The notes under the pieces are model-generated. The model was not told the origin of the DNA. It saw only the letters and a program-made list of their open reading frames with translations, and did not search any database. Positions 1-7,427 of a stretch of DNA of 10,408 nt are shown here, piece by piece; the first letter of the stretch is position 1; every line of letters begins with the position of its first letter. Both the position numbers and the translations under genes were made by a program. Origin of the DNA: Christensenellaceae bacterium (GTDB taxonomy: Bacteria; Bacillota; Clostridia; Christensenellales; Borkfalkiaceae); contig JAEDMA010000048.1 of NCBI GenBank assembly GCA_016295005.1, positions 1 to 10,408 of the forward strand, given 5' to 3'.

Positions 1-615
1 GGAACTTCTTCCGCCGATTAATTTGACGATATAAAAAGTAACGATGGACGAAAGGAAAAACACCAACGTCATATAAACGCTGAAATAGAGCATTGTTCCG
101 ATTACGATAACGAGCGTTAAGATACTCGAAAACATAGTCGGAATACTCTGACCGATGAGTTGACGAAGGGCGTCCGTATCGTTCGTGTAGGTAGACATAA
201 TTTCGCCGTGCGCGTGGGTGTCGAAATATTTTACGGGCAAAGTTTGCATTTTTTCAAACATCTCTTTACGGAAGTCATATAAAAGTCCTTGCGTAACGGT
301 CGCCATTATTCTCGAATAAATAAAACTCGACAAAACGGCGGTAAAGTATAAAATACCCATTGTAGAGATATAACGTAAAAGAGTTTCTTTTATTACCTGG
401 TAGCCGCCGCCCTCTACGCCTTTGACCATAAGATCTATATTCTTCTGCATAAACAGGGAGGATACGAGTCCGCCGGCCGCGGAAACGATCAGGCAAACAA
501 AAACGGCTATAAGTTGTTTTTTGTAGTGTTTGAAAAGGTATTTTATAAGTCTTTTGAAAGTCCCTTTCTTCGCAGGCGCTTTCGTCATATCCATCTTTCT
601 TCTCATGCCTGCCAT
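1..615 (-). CDS. ABC transporter permease/ATP-binding half-transporter, N-terminal part (cut by window edge)
   Basis: The first 205 codons of an ABC exporter subunit are present; the frame stays open to base 1, so most of the gene lies outside. The product begins with a basic cytoplasmic leader (MAGMRRKMDM), followed by membrane segments at roughly residues 33-56, 84-105, 157-177 and 180-198. Between TM2 and TM3 lies the conserved intracellular stretch of the type I exporter membrane domain (YFDTHAHGEI at about 130-139, then TNDTDALRQ). The ATPase domain is not in view. The ATG at 615-613 shares its A with the upstream gene's TAA (TAATG), and an AAGGAGA ribosome binding site lies at 631-625 inside that gene, so translation is probably coupled. 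By analogy with TM287/TM288 and BmrC/BmrD, and because the upstream partner has a degenerate ATPase site, I infer that this subunit carries the catalytically competent Walker B/H-loop set. The substrate cannot be read from the sequence. Confidence 0.93.
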   Translation of the reverse strand, partial: MAGMRRKMDMTKAPAKKGTFKRLIKYLFKHYKKQLIAVFVCLIVSAAGGLVSSLFMQKNIDLMVKGVEGGGYQVIKETLLRYISTMGILYFTAVLSSFIYSRIMATVTQGLLYDFRKEMFEKMQTLPVKYFDTHAHGEIMSTYTNDTDALRQLIGQSIPTMFSSILTLVIVIGTMLYFSVYMTLVFFLSSIVTFYIVKLIGGRSS

Positions 616-2423
616 TAGTCGTTATCTCCTTTTTTGGTTTGGGAATTGTATATTTCGTGGTAAATGCCTTGTTTTTCCATCAGTTGTTCGTGATTGCCGC
701 ATTCGACTATTTTCCCGCCGTCTAAAACGATTATTAAATCGGAATTTTCTATGGACGAAATCCTTTGCGCGATTATAATCTTCGTCGTGTCGGGGATATA
801 GTCTTTGAAGGCTTTTCTTATTAGGGCGTCGGTTTTGGTGTCTACCGCGCTCGTCGAATCGTCGAGAATAAGAATCTTAGGTTTTTTAAGCAACGCTCTC
901 GCAATACAAAGTCTTTGTTTCTGACCGCCCGAAACGTTTACGCCGCCTTGTTCTATCTTGCTGTCGTATTTATCGGGGAAAGACTGAATGAATTCGTCCG
1001 CCTGCGCGAGCCTGCACGATTCTTCGATTTCTTCGTCGGTAGCGTTTTTGTTTCCCCAGCGCATATTCTCTTTTATCGTACCCGAAAACAATACGTTTTT
1101 CTGTAGGACCATGGCGACGCTATCGCGGAGAACTTTCAAATCGTAGTTTCTGACGTCTTCGCCGCCAACCGTAACCGAGCCTTCGCTTACGTCGTAAAGA
1201 CGGGGAATAAGGTTTACGAGAGTGCTTTTACTTGAACCGGTGGAGCCTATAATACCTATGGTTTGCCCGCTTTCTATTTTAAGGGATATATTCGAAAGAG
1301 CAAATTTTTCGGCGTTTTCGGAATATTTAAACGACACGTTGTTAAACACGATTTCGCCGTTCTTTACCGTTTTTATTCCGTTTTCGGGGCTTACGAGCGA
1401 CGGTTTTCTGTCAAGAACTTCCGTTATACGAGATGCCGATTCGACGGACATGGTAAGCATTACCGCAATCATTGCCAGCATCATAAGGGAAGACAGCATC
1501 TGAACGCCGTAAGAAAGTATAGCCGAAACCTGCGCGGGAAGCAATGCTCCTTCCGCGTCTTTTATGATAGAACCGTTTTCAACGTGAACACCCGTTTGAG
1601 AAGTAACTATATATACTCCCACAAACGAAACGATAACAGACGCGACATACATTACGAACTGCATTATGGGTGTGTTGAGCGCAACGAGTTTTTCGGCTTT
1701 CGTAAAGTCTTTTTTTACCTGAGAAGAAGCCTTGTCGAATTTTTCGTCTTCGTGTTGTTCTCTTACAAACGCTTTTACTACGCGTATTCCGCTTACGTTT
1801 TCCTGGACGGAATTGTTCATTGCGTCATACTTTCTGAATATTTTACGGAAAAGAGGCATCGCTTTTGTCATTATAATCAATAACCCTGCGGCAAGCAAAG
1901 GAATCATAACGATATAAACGAGCGTTAAATAAACGTTTATGGAAAGACCCATAATTACCGAAAAGATAAACATTAACGGTACTCTTATAACGATTCTTAA
2001 ACACATCTGGTAAGCCATCTGAACGTTCGACACGTCCGTGGTTAATCTCGTCACGAGAGACGAAGAAGAGAAATCGTCCACGTCTTTAAATGAAAAGTCT
2101 GAAACGGAATAAAAAAGGTCTTTCCTTAGATTTTTCGCAAAACCGCAACTTGCCGTCGCCGCAAATTTTCCGCCGCAGATACCGCAAGTCAACGAAAGAA
2201 CGGCAAGACATAAAAGAATTCCGCCGAATAGCAGTATTTTTTCCGTCAATACGGGTTCGGTAAGCATTAAAGACATAACGAAGGGGATAAGACATTCACA
2301 AATTGCTTCGCCTACCATAAAAAGAGGTGTAACCAAAGACGATTTTTTATATTCCCTTACCGATTTTAATAGAGTTTTCACCATGTGTTTAAGCGTTTGA
2401 TTGTTTTTCTTTTTTCCGCTCAT
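615..2423 (-). CDS. ABC transporter permease/ATP-binding protein, degenerate-site half of a heterodimeric exporter
   Basis: A complete 602-residue half-transporter: an N-terminal six-helix membrane domain (helices near 30-53, 62-82, 140-162, 166-186, 253-273 and 305-325) and a C-terminal ATPase domain. Visible ATPase motifs are Walker A GSTGSSKST (393-401, Ser at the usual last Gly of GxGK), Q-loop Gln441, signature VSGGQ (497-501), Walker B ILILDD (517-522) and D-loop SAVD (525-528). Two catalytic positions are substituted: Asp522 replaces the catalytic Glu and Gln553 (IIIAQRISS) replaces the switch His. This is the pattern of the degenerate site in heterodimeric exporters such as TM287/288. 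The signature is intact, as needed to complete the partner's active site. An insertion of about 25 residues between TM5 and TM6 (about 274-298) probably faces outside. The start is ATG at 2423-2421, 8 nt after AAGGAGA. The gene overlaps the next one by 1 bp and is read from the divergent promoter at 2605-2633. Drug, lipid or peptide export is inferred; the substrate is unknown. Confidence 0.95.
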   Translation of the reverse strand: MSGKKKNNQTLKHMVKTLLKSVREYKKSSLVTPLFMVGEAICECLIPFVMSLMLTEPVLTEKILLFGGILLCLAVLSLTCGICGGKFAATASCGFAKNLRKDLFYSVSDFSFKDVDDFSSSSLVTRLTTDVSNVQMAYQMCLRIVIRVPLMFIFSVIMGLSINVYLTLVYIVMIPLLAAGLLIIMTKAMPLFRKIFRKYDAMNNSVQENVSGIRVVKAFVREQHEDEKFDKASSQVKKDFTKAEKLVALNTPIMQFVMYVASVIVSFVGVYIVTSQTGVHVENGSIIKDAEGALLPAQVSAILSYGVQMLSSLMMLAMIAVMLTMSVESASRITEVLDRKPSLVSPENGIKTVKNGEIVFNNVSFKYSENAEKFALSNISLKIESGQTIGIIGSTGSSKSTLVNLIPRLYDVSEGSVTVGGEDVRNYDLKVLRDSVAMVLQKNVLFSGTIKENMRWGNKNATDEEIEESCRLAQADEFIQSFPDKYDSKIEQGGVNVSGGQKQRLCIARALLKKPKILILDDSTSAVDTKTDALIRKAFKDYIPDTTKIIIAQRISSIENSDLIIVLDGGKIVECGNHEQLMEKQGIYHEIYNSQTKKGDND

Positions 2424-2431
2424 TAACCAAG

Positions 2432-2477
2432 TCTCCTTCGTTCGTATGAAATAATCGAACGTTGCGTTTACGTTCGA
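2432..2477 (-). promoter_or_regulatory. Two mutually exclusive hairpins ending at the exporter ribosome binding site
   Basis: On the exporter transcript, TCGAACGT (2477-2470) can pair perfectly with ACGTTCGA (2462-2455) across a 7-nt loop (hairpin 1, 8 bp, followed by TTATTT). The same CGTTCG (2461-2456) can instead pair with a second CGAACG (2444-2439) across 11 nt (hairpin 2, 6 bp). Hairpin 2 ends immediately before the Shine-Dalgarno AAGGAGA (2438-2432). The arms are seen directly. A switching role is inference, and the 8-bp dyad could equally be a DNA operator. Confidence 0.45.
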
Positions 2478-2524
2478 GAAAATGCGTTCTTAATAAAGTA
2501 ATTATAATATTTTCTATTATACAT
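2468..2524 (-). CDS. Possible 18-codon leader peptide of the exporter operon
   Basis: A short open frame, MYNRKYYNYFIKNAFSRT, lies in the roughly 175-nt leader between the exporter promoter and the first ABC gene. Its TAA (2470-2468) falls at the base of hairpin 1, so a ribosome ending there would cover the hairpin's 5' arm (2477-2470). No Shine-Dalgarno sequence is visible upstream of its ATG, and an 18-codon frame can arise by chance in AT-rich DNA. The precedent is B. subtilis bmrCD, a heterodimeric exporter whose expression depends on a translated leader (bmrB). The ATG sits next to a second TATAAT (2521-2516), which weakens the case if transcription started there. Confidence 0.22.
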   Translation of the reverse strand: MYNRKYYNYFIKNAFSRT

Positions 2525-2604
2525 TAATGTACTTGAAATACAATTGAAAATTATTGTGATTACTTAAGTCTTTTTAATATAAAGACATTAATTTATACAC
2601 AAAA

Positions 2605-2633
2605 ATTATAGTCTTGAAAAAATTTATTGTCAA
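2605..2633 (-). promoter_or_regulatory. Consensus sigma-A promoter for the ABC exporter genes
   Basis: TTGACA (2633-2628) and TATAAT (2610-2605), both perfect, are separated by exactly 17 bp on the minus strand. Transcription should begin near 2597, giving a leader of about 175 nt before the ATG at 2423. A weaker alternative nearer the gene is TTGTAT (2543-2538), 16 bp, TATAAT (2521-2516). Confidence 0.8.
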
Positions 2634-2747
2634 GCGCAAAAATCGCAGTTTTCTAAAAAACGAACGGTCCGAAAGAAAGTAGTCGCATTTATTCACGCAA
2701 TAATCGTTATATTCGCCTTTTTCGGTCAAATTATATTCTTTTTGTGT

Positions 2748-2776
2748 TTGACAGAGTATTACATTTCGTGTATAAT
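2748..2776 (+). promoter_or_regulatory. metK promoter: Consensus sigma-A promoter for the metK operon
   Basis: TTGACA (2748-2753), a 17-bp spacer and TATAAT (2771-2776): both hexamers match the consensus perfectly. AT-rich sequence upstream (2729-2743) could act as an UP element. The expected start is near 2783, only about 28 nt before the metK ATG. It is divergent from the exporter promoter; the two -35 boxes are 114 bp apart. No operator-like dyad is obvious in the gap between them. Confidence 0.85.
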
Positions 2777-2810
2777 GTAAAAGTTAAATTAATATAGGAT
2801 ATTGTAACTT

Positions 2811-3986
2811 ATGAAAAATTTTTTTACAAGTGAAAGCGTTACTTCGGGACATCCCGATAAAGTCTGCGATCAGGTTGCAGACGCTGTTTTAGACGAATTA
2901 TTAAAACAAGATCCCGATTCGAGAGTTGCTTGCGAATGTTGCGCGACTTCGGATTTTATGTTGATTATGGGCGAAATTACGACGACGGCAAAGGTTGACG
3001 TCGAGGCGGTTGCGAGAAAGGTTGTGTCCGATATAGGTTATACGGAAGAAGGTATAGGATTCTCGGCAGACAAGATGAACGTACTTGTTAAACTAAACAA
3101 GCAGAGTACCGATATCGCGCTTGGCGTGGATAATTCTCTGGAAGTAAAATCAAGTAAATCGGATAAGGACGAGTACGATAAAATCGGGGCGGGCGATCAA
3201 GGTCTTATGTTTGGATACGCTTGTAGAGAAACGGAAGAATATATGCCTCTTCCTATCGTTCTTTCTCATAATATGTGCAAAAAACTCGAAGAAGTCAGAA
3301 AGAACGGTAAGTTGGGTTATCTCCGTCCGGACGGTAAAGGACAGGTAACGGTTGAATATGAAAACGGCAAACCGAAAAGAATCGAAGCGGTTGTCTTGTC
3401 TTCGCAGCATAACGAAACGGTTTCTACCGAAAAATTACGCGAAGATTTGAAAAAGTACGTTATAGACGAAGTTATGCCTTCCGAGTTTCTGGACGATAAT
3501 ACCAAATATTATATTAACCCGACGGGAAGATTCGAAATCGGCGGTCCCGCAGGGGATTCGGGACTTACCGGCAGAAAAATCATTGTAGATACTTACGGCG
3601 GCAGATGTCCGCACGGCGGCGGTTCTTTTTCGGGAAAAGACTGCACAAAAGTGGATAGGTCCGCAACTTATATGGCGAGATATATCTGCAAAAACATCGT
3701 TGCGGCGGGGATTGCGGATCAATGCCAGATACAGATTGCGTACGCGATAGGCGTCGCAAAACCCGTTTCCGTTATGGTCAACACCTACGGCACGGGGAAA
3801 CTTTCCGATAGCGATATAGCCGATATCGTAATAAAAGAATTCGATTTAAGACCGCGCGCCATAATAGAAAAATTACAGTTAAATAAACCGGTTTTCTATA
3901 AAACGGCTTCTTACGGGCATTTCGGAAGAAATGAGTTTGCGTGGGAAAAAACCGATATGGCGGAAGGACTTAAAAAGTATTTATAA
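2811..3986 (+). CDS. metK: S-adenosylmethionine synthetase (methionine adenosyltransferase)
   Basis: Cytosolic enzyme that makes S-adenosylmethionine from methionine and ATP, releasing phosphate and pyrophosphate; it supplies the cell's methyl donor. The product is 391 residues, normal for the family (about 380-400). The family motifs are in order: N-terminal TSESVTSGHPDKVCDQ with His14, Asp16 and Lys17 (ATP/metal site), the substrate-gating loop near 100-120, GAGDQG (126-131), GGPAGDSGLTGRKI (244-257) and the phosphate loop HGGGSFSGKD (268-277). The stretch before that loop reads GRCPHGGG rather than the commoner MARHGGG, a natural variant. The ATG at 2811 follows AGGA (2796-2799) at a long 11-nt spacing, so initiation may be moderate. 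It is the first gene of the operon, behind a perfect promoter. The leader is too short for a SAM riboswitch, which often controls metK in Bacillota. The TAA overlaps the next ATG by one base. Confidence 0.98.
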   Translation: MKNFFTSESVTSGHPDKVCDQVADAVLDELLKQDPDSRVACECCATSDFMLIMGEITTTAKVDVEAVARKVVSDIGYTEEGIGFSADKMNVLVKLNKQSTDIALGVDNSLEVKSSKSDKDEYDKIGAGDQGLMFGYACRETEEYMPLPIVLSHNMCKKLEEVRKNGKLGYLRPDGKGQVTVEYENGKPKRIEAVVLSSQHNETVSTEKLREDLKKYVIDEVMPSEFLDDNTKYYINPTGRFEIGGPAGDSGLTGRKIIVDTYGGRCPHGGGSFSGKDCTKVDRSATYMARYICKNIVAAGIADQCQIQIAYAIGVAKPVSVMVNTYGTGKLSDSDIADIVIKEFDLRPRAIIEKLQLNKPVFYKTASYGHFGRNEFAWEKTDMAEGLKKYL

Positions 3987-4720
3987 TGTCTTTTATAACG
4001 AAAATAAAAATTTTTATAAATAATATTTTCGATAAGGATTTGTTTAACACGAAATGGACTTGTTCCGCGTGTGGCAAAGAGATTTTTGACGACGGCTATT
4101 TTTGCGAAGAATGTCTTGCCAAACTTCCTTATAACGACGGCAATATATGCGAGCATTGCGGAAGAGCGACGAAACAAACGGAAAAGTATTGTCTGACTTG
4201 CAAAAACAGACTTACCGCGATAGATAAAGGCAGAAGTTCGTTTAAGTACGAAAAACCGATAAGTTCTTTAATCAAAGGACTGAAATACGATAAAAAGAAG
4301 TATATAGCGGAAATCTTTTCCGAATCGCTGGCAAATACGTACTTTAAGAATTTTATGTCCTGCGACGTAATAACATTCGTGCCGATGACGGCAAAGGCCG
4401 AAAGGAAACGAGAATACAATCACGCAAGGCTTTTAGCGGAAGGATTGTCGAAAAGGGTTGGCGTTCCGTGCGAACCCCTTCTCGATAAGACGAAAGAAAC
4501 GAGCCGTCAGGCAAAATTAAACAGGGCCGAAAGAATGAAAAATCTTGACGGCGCGTTTAAGACGATAAATAAAAAGTTGATAAAAAATAAAAGCGTTTTG
4601 GTGGTAGACGACGTTACCACTACCGGAGCAACAGCCGAAACTGTTGCGGAAAAATTGAAAAACTCGGGCGCTCGCGAAGTCATTCTTTTAACGGTTGCAA
4701 GCGTTTCCGTAGATATATGA
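3986..4720 (+). CDS. comF: ComF family protein (double zinc ribbon plus phosphoribosyltransferase-like domain)
   Basis: A 244-residue protein with two Cys4 zinc-ribbon motifs at its start (C26/C29/C40/C43 and C55/C58/C69/C72) and a type I phosphoribosyltransferase-like domain. The domain's PRPP-binding motif is VLVVDDVTTTGAT (204-216), and the family-typical segments REYNHARLLAEGL (about 142-154) and QAKLNRAERMKNLDGAF (about 175-191) are present. In naturally transformable bacteria, ComFC/ComF is needed for DNA uptake and is thought to act on incoming single-stranded DNA with the helicase ComFA; many non-competent species also keep it. No comFA is seen here. The start overlaps the metK stop (TAATG), with only a distant GGAAGGA (3962-3968), so translation probably depends on coupling. 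In B. subtilis comFC, hpf, secA and prfB lie in the same neighbourhood; here comF is directly before secA and hpf is absent. The family assignment is firm; a competence role is inference. Confidence 0.9.
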   Translation: MSFITKIKIFINNIFDKDLFNTKWTCSACGKEIFDDGYFCEECLAKLPYNDGNICEHCGRATKQTEKYCLTCKNRLTAIDKGRSSFKYEKPISSLIKGLKYDKKKYIAEIFSESLANTYFKNFMSCDVITFVPMTAKAERKREYNHARLLAEGLSKRVGVPCEPLLDKTKETSRQAKLNRAERMKNLDGAFKTINKKLIKNKSVLVVDDVTTTGATAETVAEKLKNSGAREVILLTVASVSVDI

Positions 4721-4730
4721 GGAGACGATA

Positions 4731-7418
4731 ATGGGATTATTCAGATTTTTACTCGGCGGAGAAAGCAGAAAAAATTTAAGAAAACTCGATTCTTTATCGG
4801 AAAGAGTATTGTCTTATGAAAGCAAGTATGCGGCGTTAAGCGACGAAGAACTTCGTTCGCAGACTCAGGTATTAAAAGACCGCCTGAACAAGGGAGAAAC
4901 TCTCGACGATATTTTATGCGACGCGTTTGCGGTTGCAAGGGAAGCGGCGTACAGAGTTCTTAACATGCGCCATTATAAAGTGCAGATTATCGGCGGTATA
5001 TGTTTGCACCAGGGCAGAGTTGCCGAAATGAAAACGGGCGAAGGTAAAACGCTTGTGGCAACGCTCCCGGCATATCTTAACGCTCTTACGGGTAAAGGCG
5101 TTCACATTGTAACTGTAAACGATTACCTCGCTTCGAGAGACGCCGAATGGATGGGTAAAGTATATAAGTTTTTAGGACTTACCGTAGGCGTTGCGATTTC
5201 GGGTATGGACGACGACGCTAAGCGCGAAGCGTATAAATGCGATATTACTTACGGAACAAACAACGAAATGGGTTTCGATTATTTAAGAGATAATCTTAAA
5301 AACAGAGCCGAAGATATGGTTCAGAGAGAACTGTCCTTCGCAATCGTCGACGAAGTAGACTCCATTTTAATCGACGAAGCGAGAACTCCGCTTATTATTT
5401 CAGGAAGAGGCCAGCAATCGAGCGATAAATACATTACCGCAAACAGGTTTGTCAAGAGTTTGATTCTTGATAAAGACTTTACGATTGACATTAAAGAAAA
5501 ATCCGTTCAGATTACCGAAAGCGGCGCTGCCAAAGCGGAGAGGTTTTTCGGACTTAATAACTTTGCAGATATAGAAAACGCCGATTTATCTCACCATATT
5601 CAACAGGCGTTAAAAGCCAACTATATTTTCAAAAAAGACAACGACTACGTTGTATCCGACGGCGAAGTAATAATCGTCGACGAATTTACGGGTCGTCTTA
5701 TGATAGGCCGTAGATACTCAGACGGTTTACATCAGGCAATCGAAGCGAAAGAAGGCGTTAAGGTAAGAAACGAAAACAAAACTTACGCCACCATAACGTT
5801 CCAGAACTATTTCAGACTATATAAAAAACTTTCCGGTATGACCGGGACCGCGAAAACCGAAGAAGAAGAATTCAGGTCGATTTACGGGTTAGACGTTTTG
5901 GAAATTCCTACCAACAAACCCGTTGCGAGAATCGATAATCCCGACGTAATCTATAAAACTGTAAAGGAAAAGAATAACGCAATAATAGAAGAAATTGCCG
6001 AAAAACATAAAAACGGTCAGCCCGTACTTGTCGGTACGATAACCGTAGAGAAATCCGAAGAAATTTCTAAACTGTTAATCAGAAAAGGGATAAAACACAA
6101 CGTATTAAACGCTAAAAACCACGCTAAGGAAGCCGATATCGTCGCTCAGGCAGGCAGACTCGGCGCGGTAACCATTGCAACCAACATGGCGGGGCGCGGA
6201 ACGGATATTCTGCTCGGCGGTAACCCCGAGTTTATGGCAAGAAGAAAACTTCGCGAAGAAGGGGTTGAGGAAGAAAAAATCGATTTGGCAACGTCTTTTA
6301 TTACGGACCTTCCCGAAGACGTAAAAGAAATCAGAAACCATTATCACGAAATTTACGCTAAATTTAAAGAACAAACCGATGCCGAAAAGATAAAAGTCGT
6401 CGAAGCGGGCGGCTTGCACATACTCGGCAGCGAAAGACACGAATCCCGTCGTATCGACAACCAGTTAAGAGGCCGTAGCGGGCGTCAGGGAGACCCGGGT
6501 TCGTCGGTGTTCTTTATTTCGCTCGAAGACGATTTGGCTAAACGTTTCGGCGGCGAAAGAATGCAACACGTTTACGACTTCTTTAAAATGGAAGAAGGAA
6601 CGCCGATACAATCCAAAATGCTTTCGAGAAGCGTTGAAAACGCGCAGAGAGCGATAGAAGGCAGAAACTTCGGTATAAGAAAACGCGTTCTGGAATACGA
6701 CGACGTTATGAACAAACAGCGTGAAGTTATGTATTCGGAACGTATGAAAGTTATAAAGAGCGACAACGTTCACGAAGACGTTCTCGCGCTTTTCCCCGAA
6801 TTTATTAAGTACGTTGTCGGAAGCGTTATAGAAAAAGAAAACAAACCCGAAACGTGGGATTTGGAAGCGTTAAACAACGCCATCGAAGCGAAACTTTTAC
6901 CAAAAGGATACGAATTCGTAACGAAAGAACGCGCAGAGAACTGGGATTACGATTACATGATCGAAAAACTCAACGAAGAAGTCGTTAAAGTTTACGAAGA
7001 AAAAATCGAAAGATATAAAAACGAGGGCGTAAATTTCTACGAAATCGAAAAAATCGTATTATTGAAAAATATCGACTCTAAGTGGATAGACCATATCGAT
7101 TCGATGGATCAACTCCGTAAAGGTATTTCTTTAAGGGGATACGGTAACGTCGATCCTGTTGTCGAATATAAGAAAGAAGGGTTCGAGATGTTCGAAGACC
7201 TTACCATGTCGATAAGAGAAGATACCTCGGTACTTTTACTGAAAGCGGAATTACAGAAAATACCGCAGGTAAAACAGGAAGAAAAGAAGGATCTTATAAC
7301 TAATCAGGAAGGTTCTACTCCGATGAGACCGGTTGCTAAAAAGAAAATCGGCAGAAACGACCCGTGTCCATGCGGAAGCGGGAAAAAATATAAAGACTGC
7401 TGCGGTAAAAACGTTTAA
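4731..7418 (+). CDS. secA: Protein translocase ATPase SecA
   Basis: The motor that pushes unfolded preproteins through SecYEG at the cytoplasmic membrane using ATP. It is 895 residues, close to E. coli (901). Domains in order: helicase-like motor 1 with Walker A KTGEGKT (101-107) and DEVD (207-210); preprotein cross-linking region (roughly 225-375); motor 2 with NMAGRGTD (485-492) and LRGRSGRQGDPGSS (579-592); helical scaffold/wing region including YDDVMNKQR (656-664) and the two-helix-finger area near 765-800; a charged flexible linker (about 842-870); and a C-terminal SEC-C zinc motif CxCx8CC (C879, C881, C890, C891), which binds SecB or ribosomes and phospholipid in other species. AGGAG (4720-4724) overlaps the comF TGA and lies 6 nt before the ATG. 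The product is intact, with no sign of being the accessory SecA2. It is followed 9 nt later by prfB, the usual Bacillota order. Confidence 0.98.
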   Translation: MGLFRFLLGGESRKNLRKLDSLSERVLSYESKYAALSDEELRSQTQVLKDRLNKGETLDDILCDAFAVAREAAYRVLNMRHYKVQIIGGICLHQGRVAEMKTGEGKTLVATLPAYLNALTGKGVHIVTVNDYLASRDAEWMGKVYKFLGLTVGVAISGMDDDAKREAYKCDITYGTNNEMGFDYLRDNLKNRAEDMVQRELSFAIVDEVDSILIDEARTPLIISGRGQQSSDKYITANRFVKSLILDKDFTIDIKEKSVQITESGAAKAERFFGLNNFADIENADLSHHIQQALKANYIFKKDNDYVVSDGEVIIVDEFTGRLMIGRRYSDGLHQAIEAKEGVKVRNENKTYATITFQNYFRLYKKLSGMTGTAKTEEEEFRSIYGLDVLEIPTNKPVARIDNPDVIYKTVKEKNNAIIEEIAEKHKNGQPVLVGTITVEKSEEISKLLIRKGIKHNVLNAKNHAKEADIVAQAGRLGAVTIATNMAGRGTDILLGGNPEFMARRKLREEGVEEEKIDLATSFITDLPEDVKEIRNHYHEIYAKFKEQTDAEKIKVVEAGGLHILGSERHESRRIDNQLRGRSGRQGDPGSSVFFISLEDDLAKRFGGERMQHVYDFFKMEEGTPIQSKMLSRSVENAQRAIEGRNFGIRKRVLEYDDVMNKQREVMYSERMKVIKSDNVHEDVLALFPEFIKYVVGSVIEKENKPETWDLEALNNAIEAKLLPKGYEFVTKERAENWDYDYMIEKLNEEVVKVYEEKIERYKNEGVNFYEIEKIVLLKNIDSKWIDHIDSMDQLRKGISLRGYGNVDPVVEYKKEGFEMFEDLTMSIREDTSVLLLKAELQKIPQVKQEEKKDLITNQEGSTPMRPVAKKKIGRNDPCPCGSGKKYKDCCGKNV

Positions 7419-7427
7419 GGAGTTATT

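Noticed and set aside
1263..1883. Long open frame (206 codons) on the plus strand opposite the ABC transporter
   Set aside because: It is antisense to a clearly recognisable ABC protein, has a Tyr/Phe/Arg-rich product with no family features and no ribosome binding site. It arises from the codon bias of the real gene.
2455..2477. LexA-type SOS box at the CGAAC…GTTCG dyad
   Set aside because: Bacillota SOS boxes have CGAAC-4 nt-GTTCG spacing; here 11 nt separate the arms, so a LexA site is unlikely.
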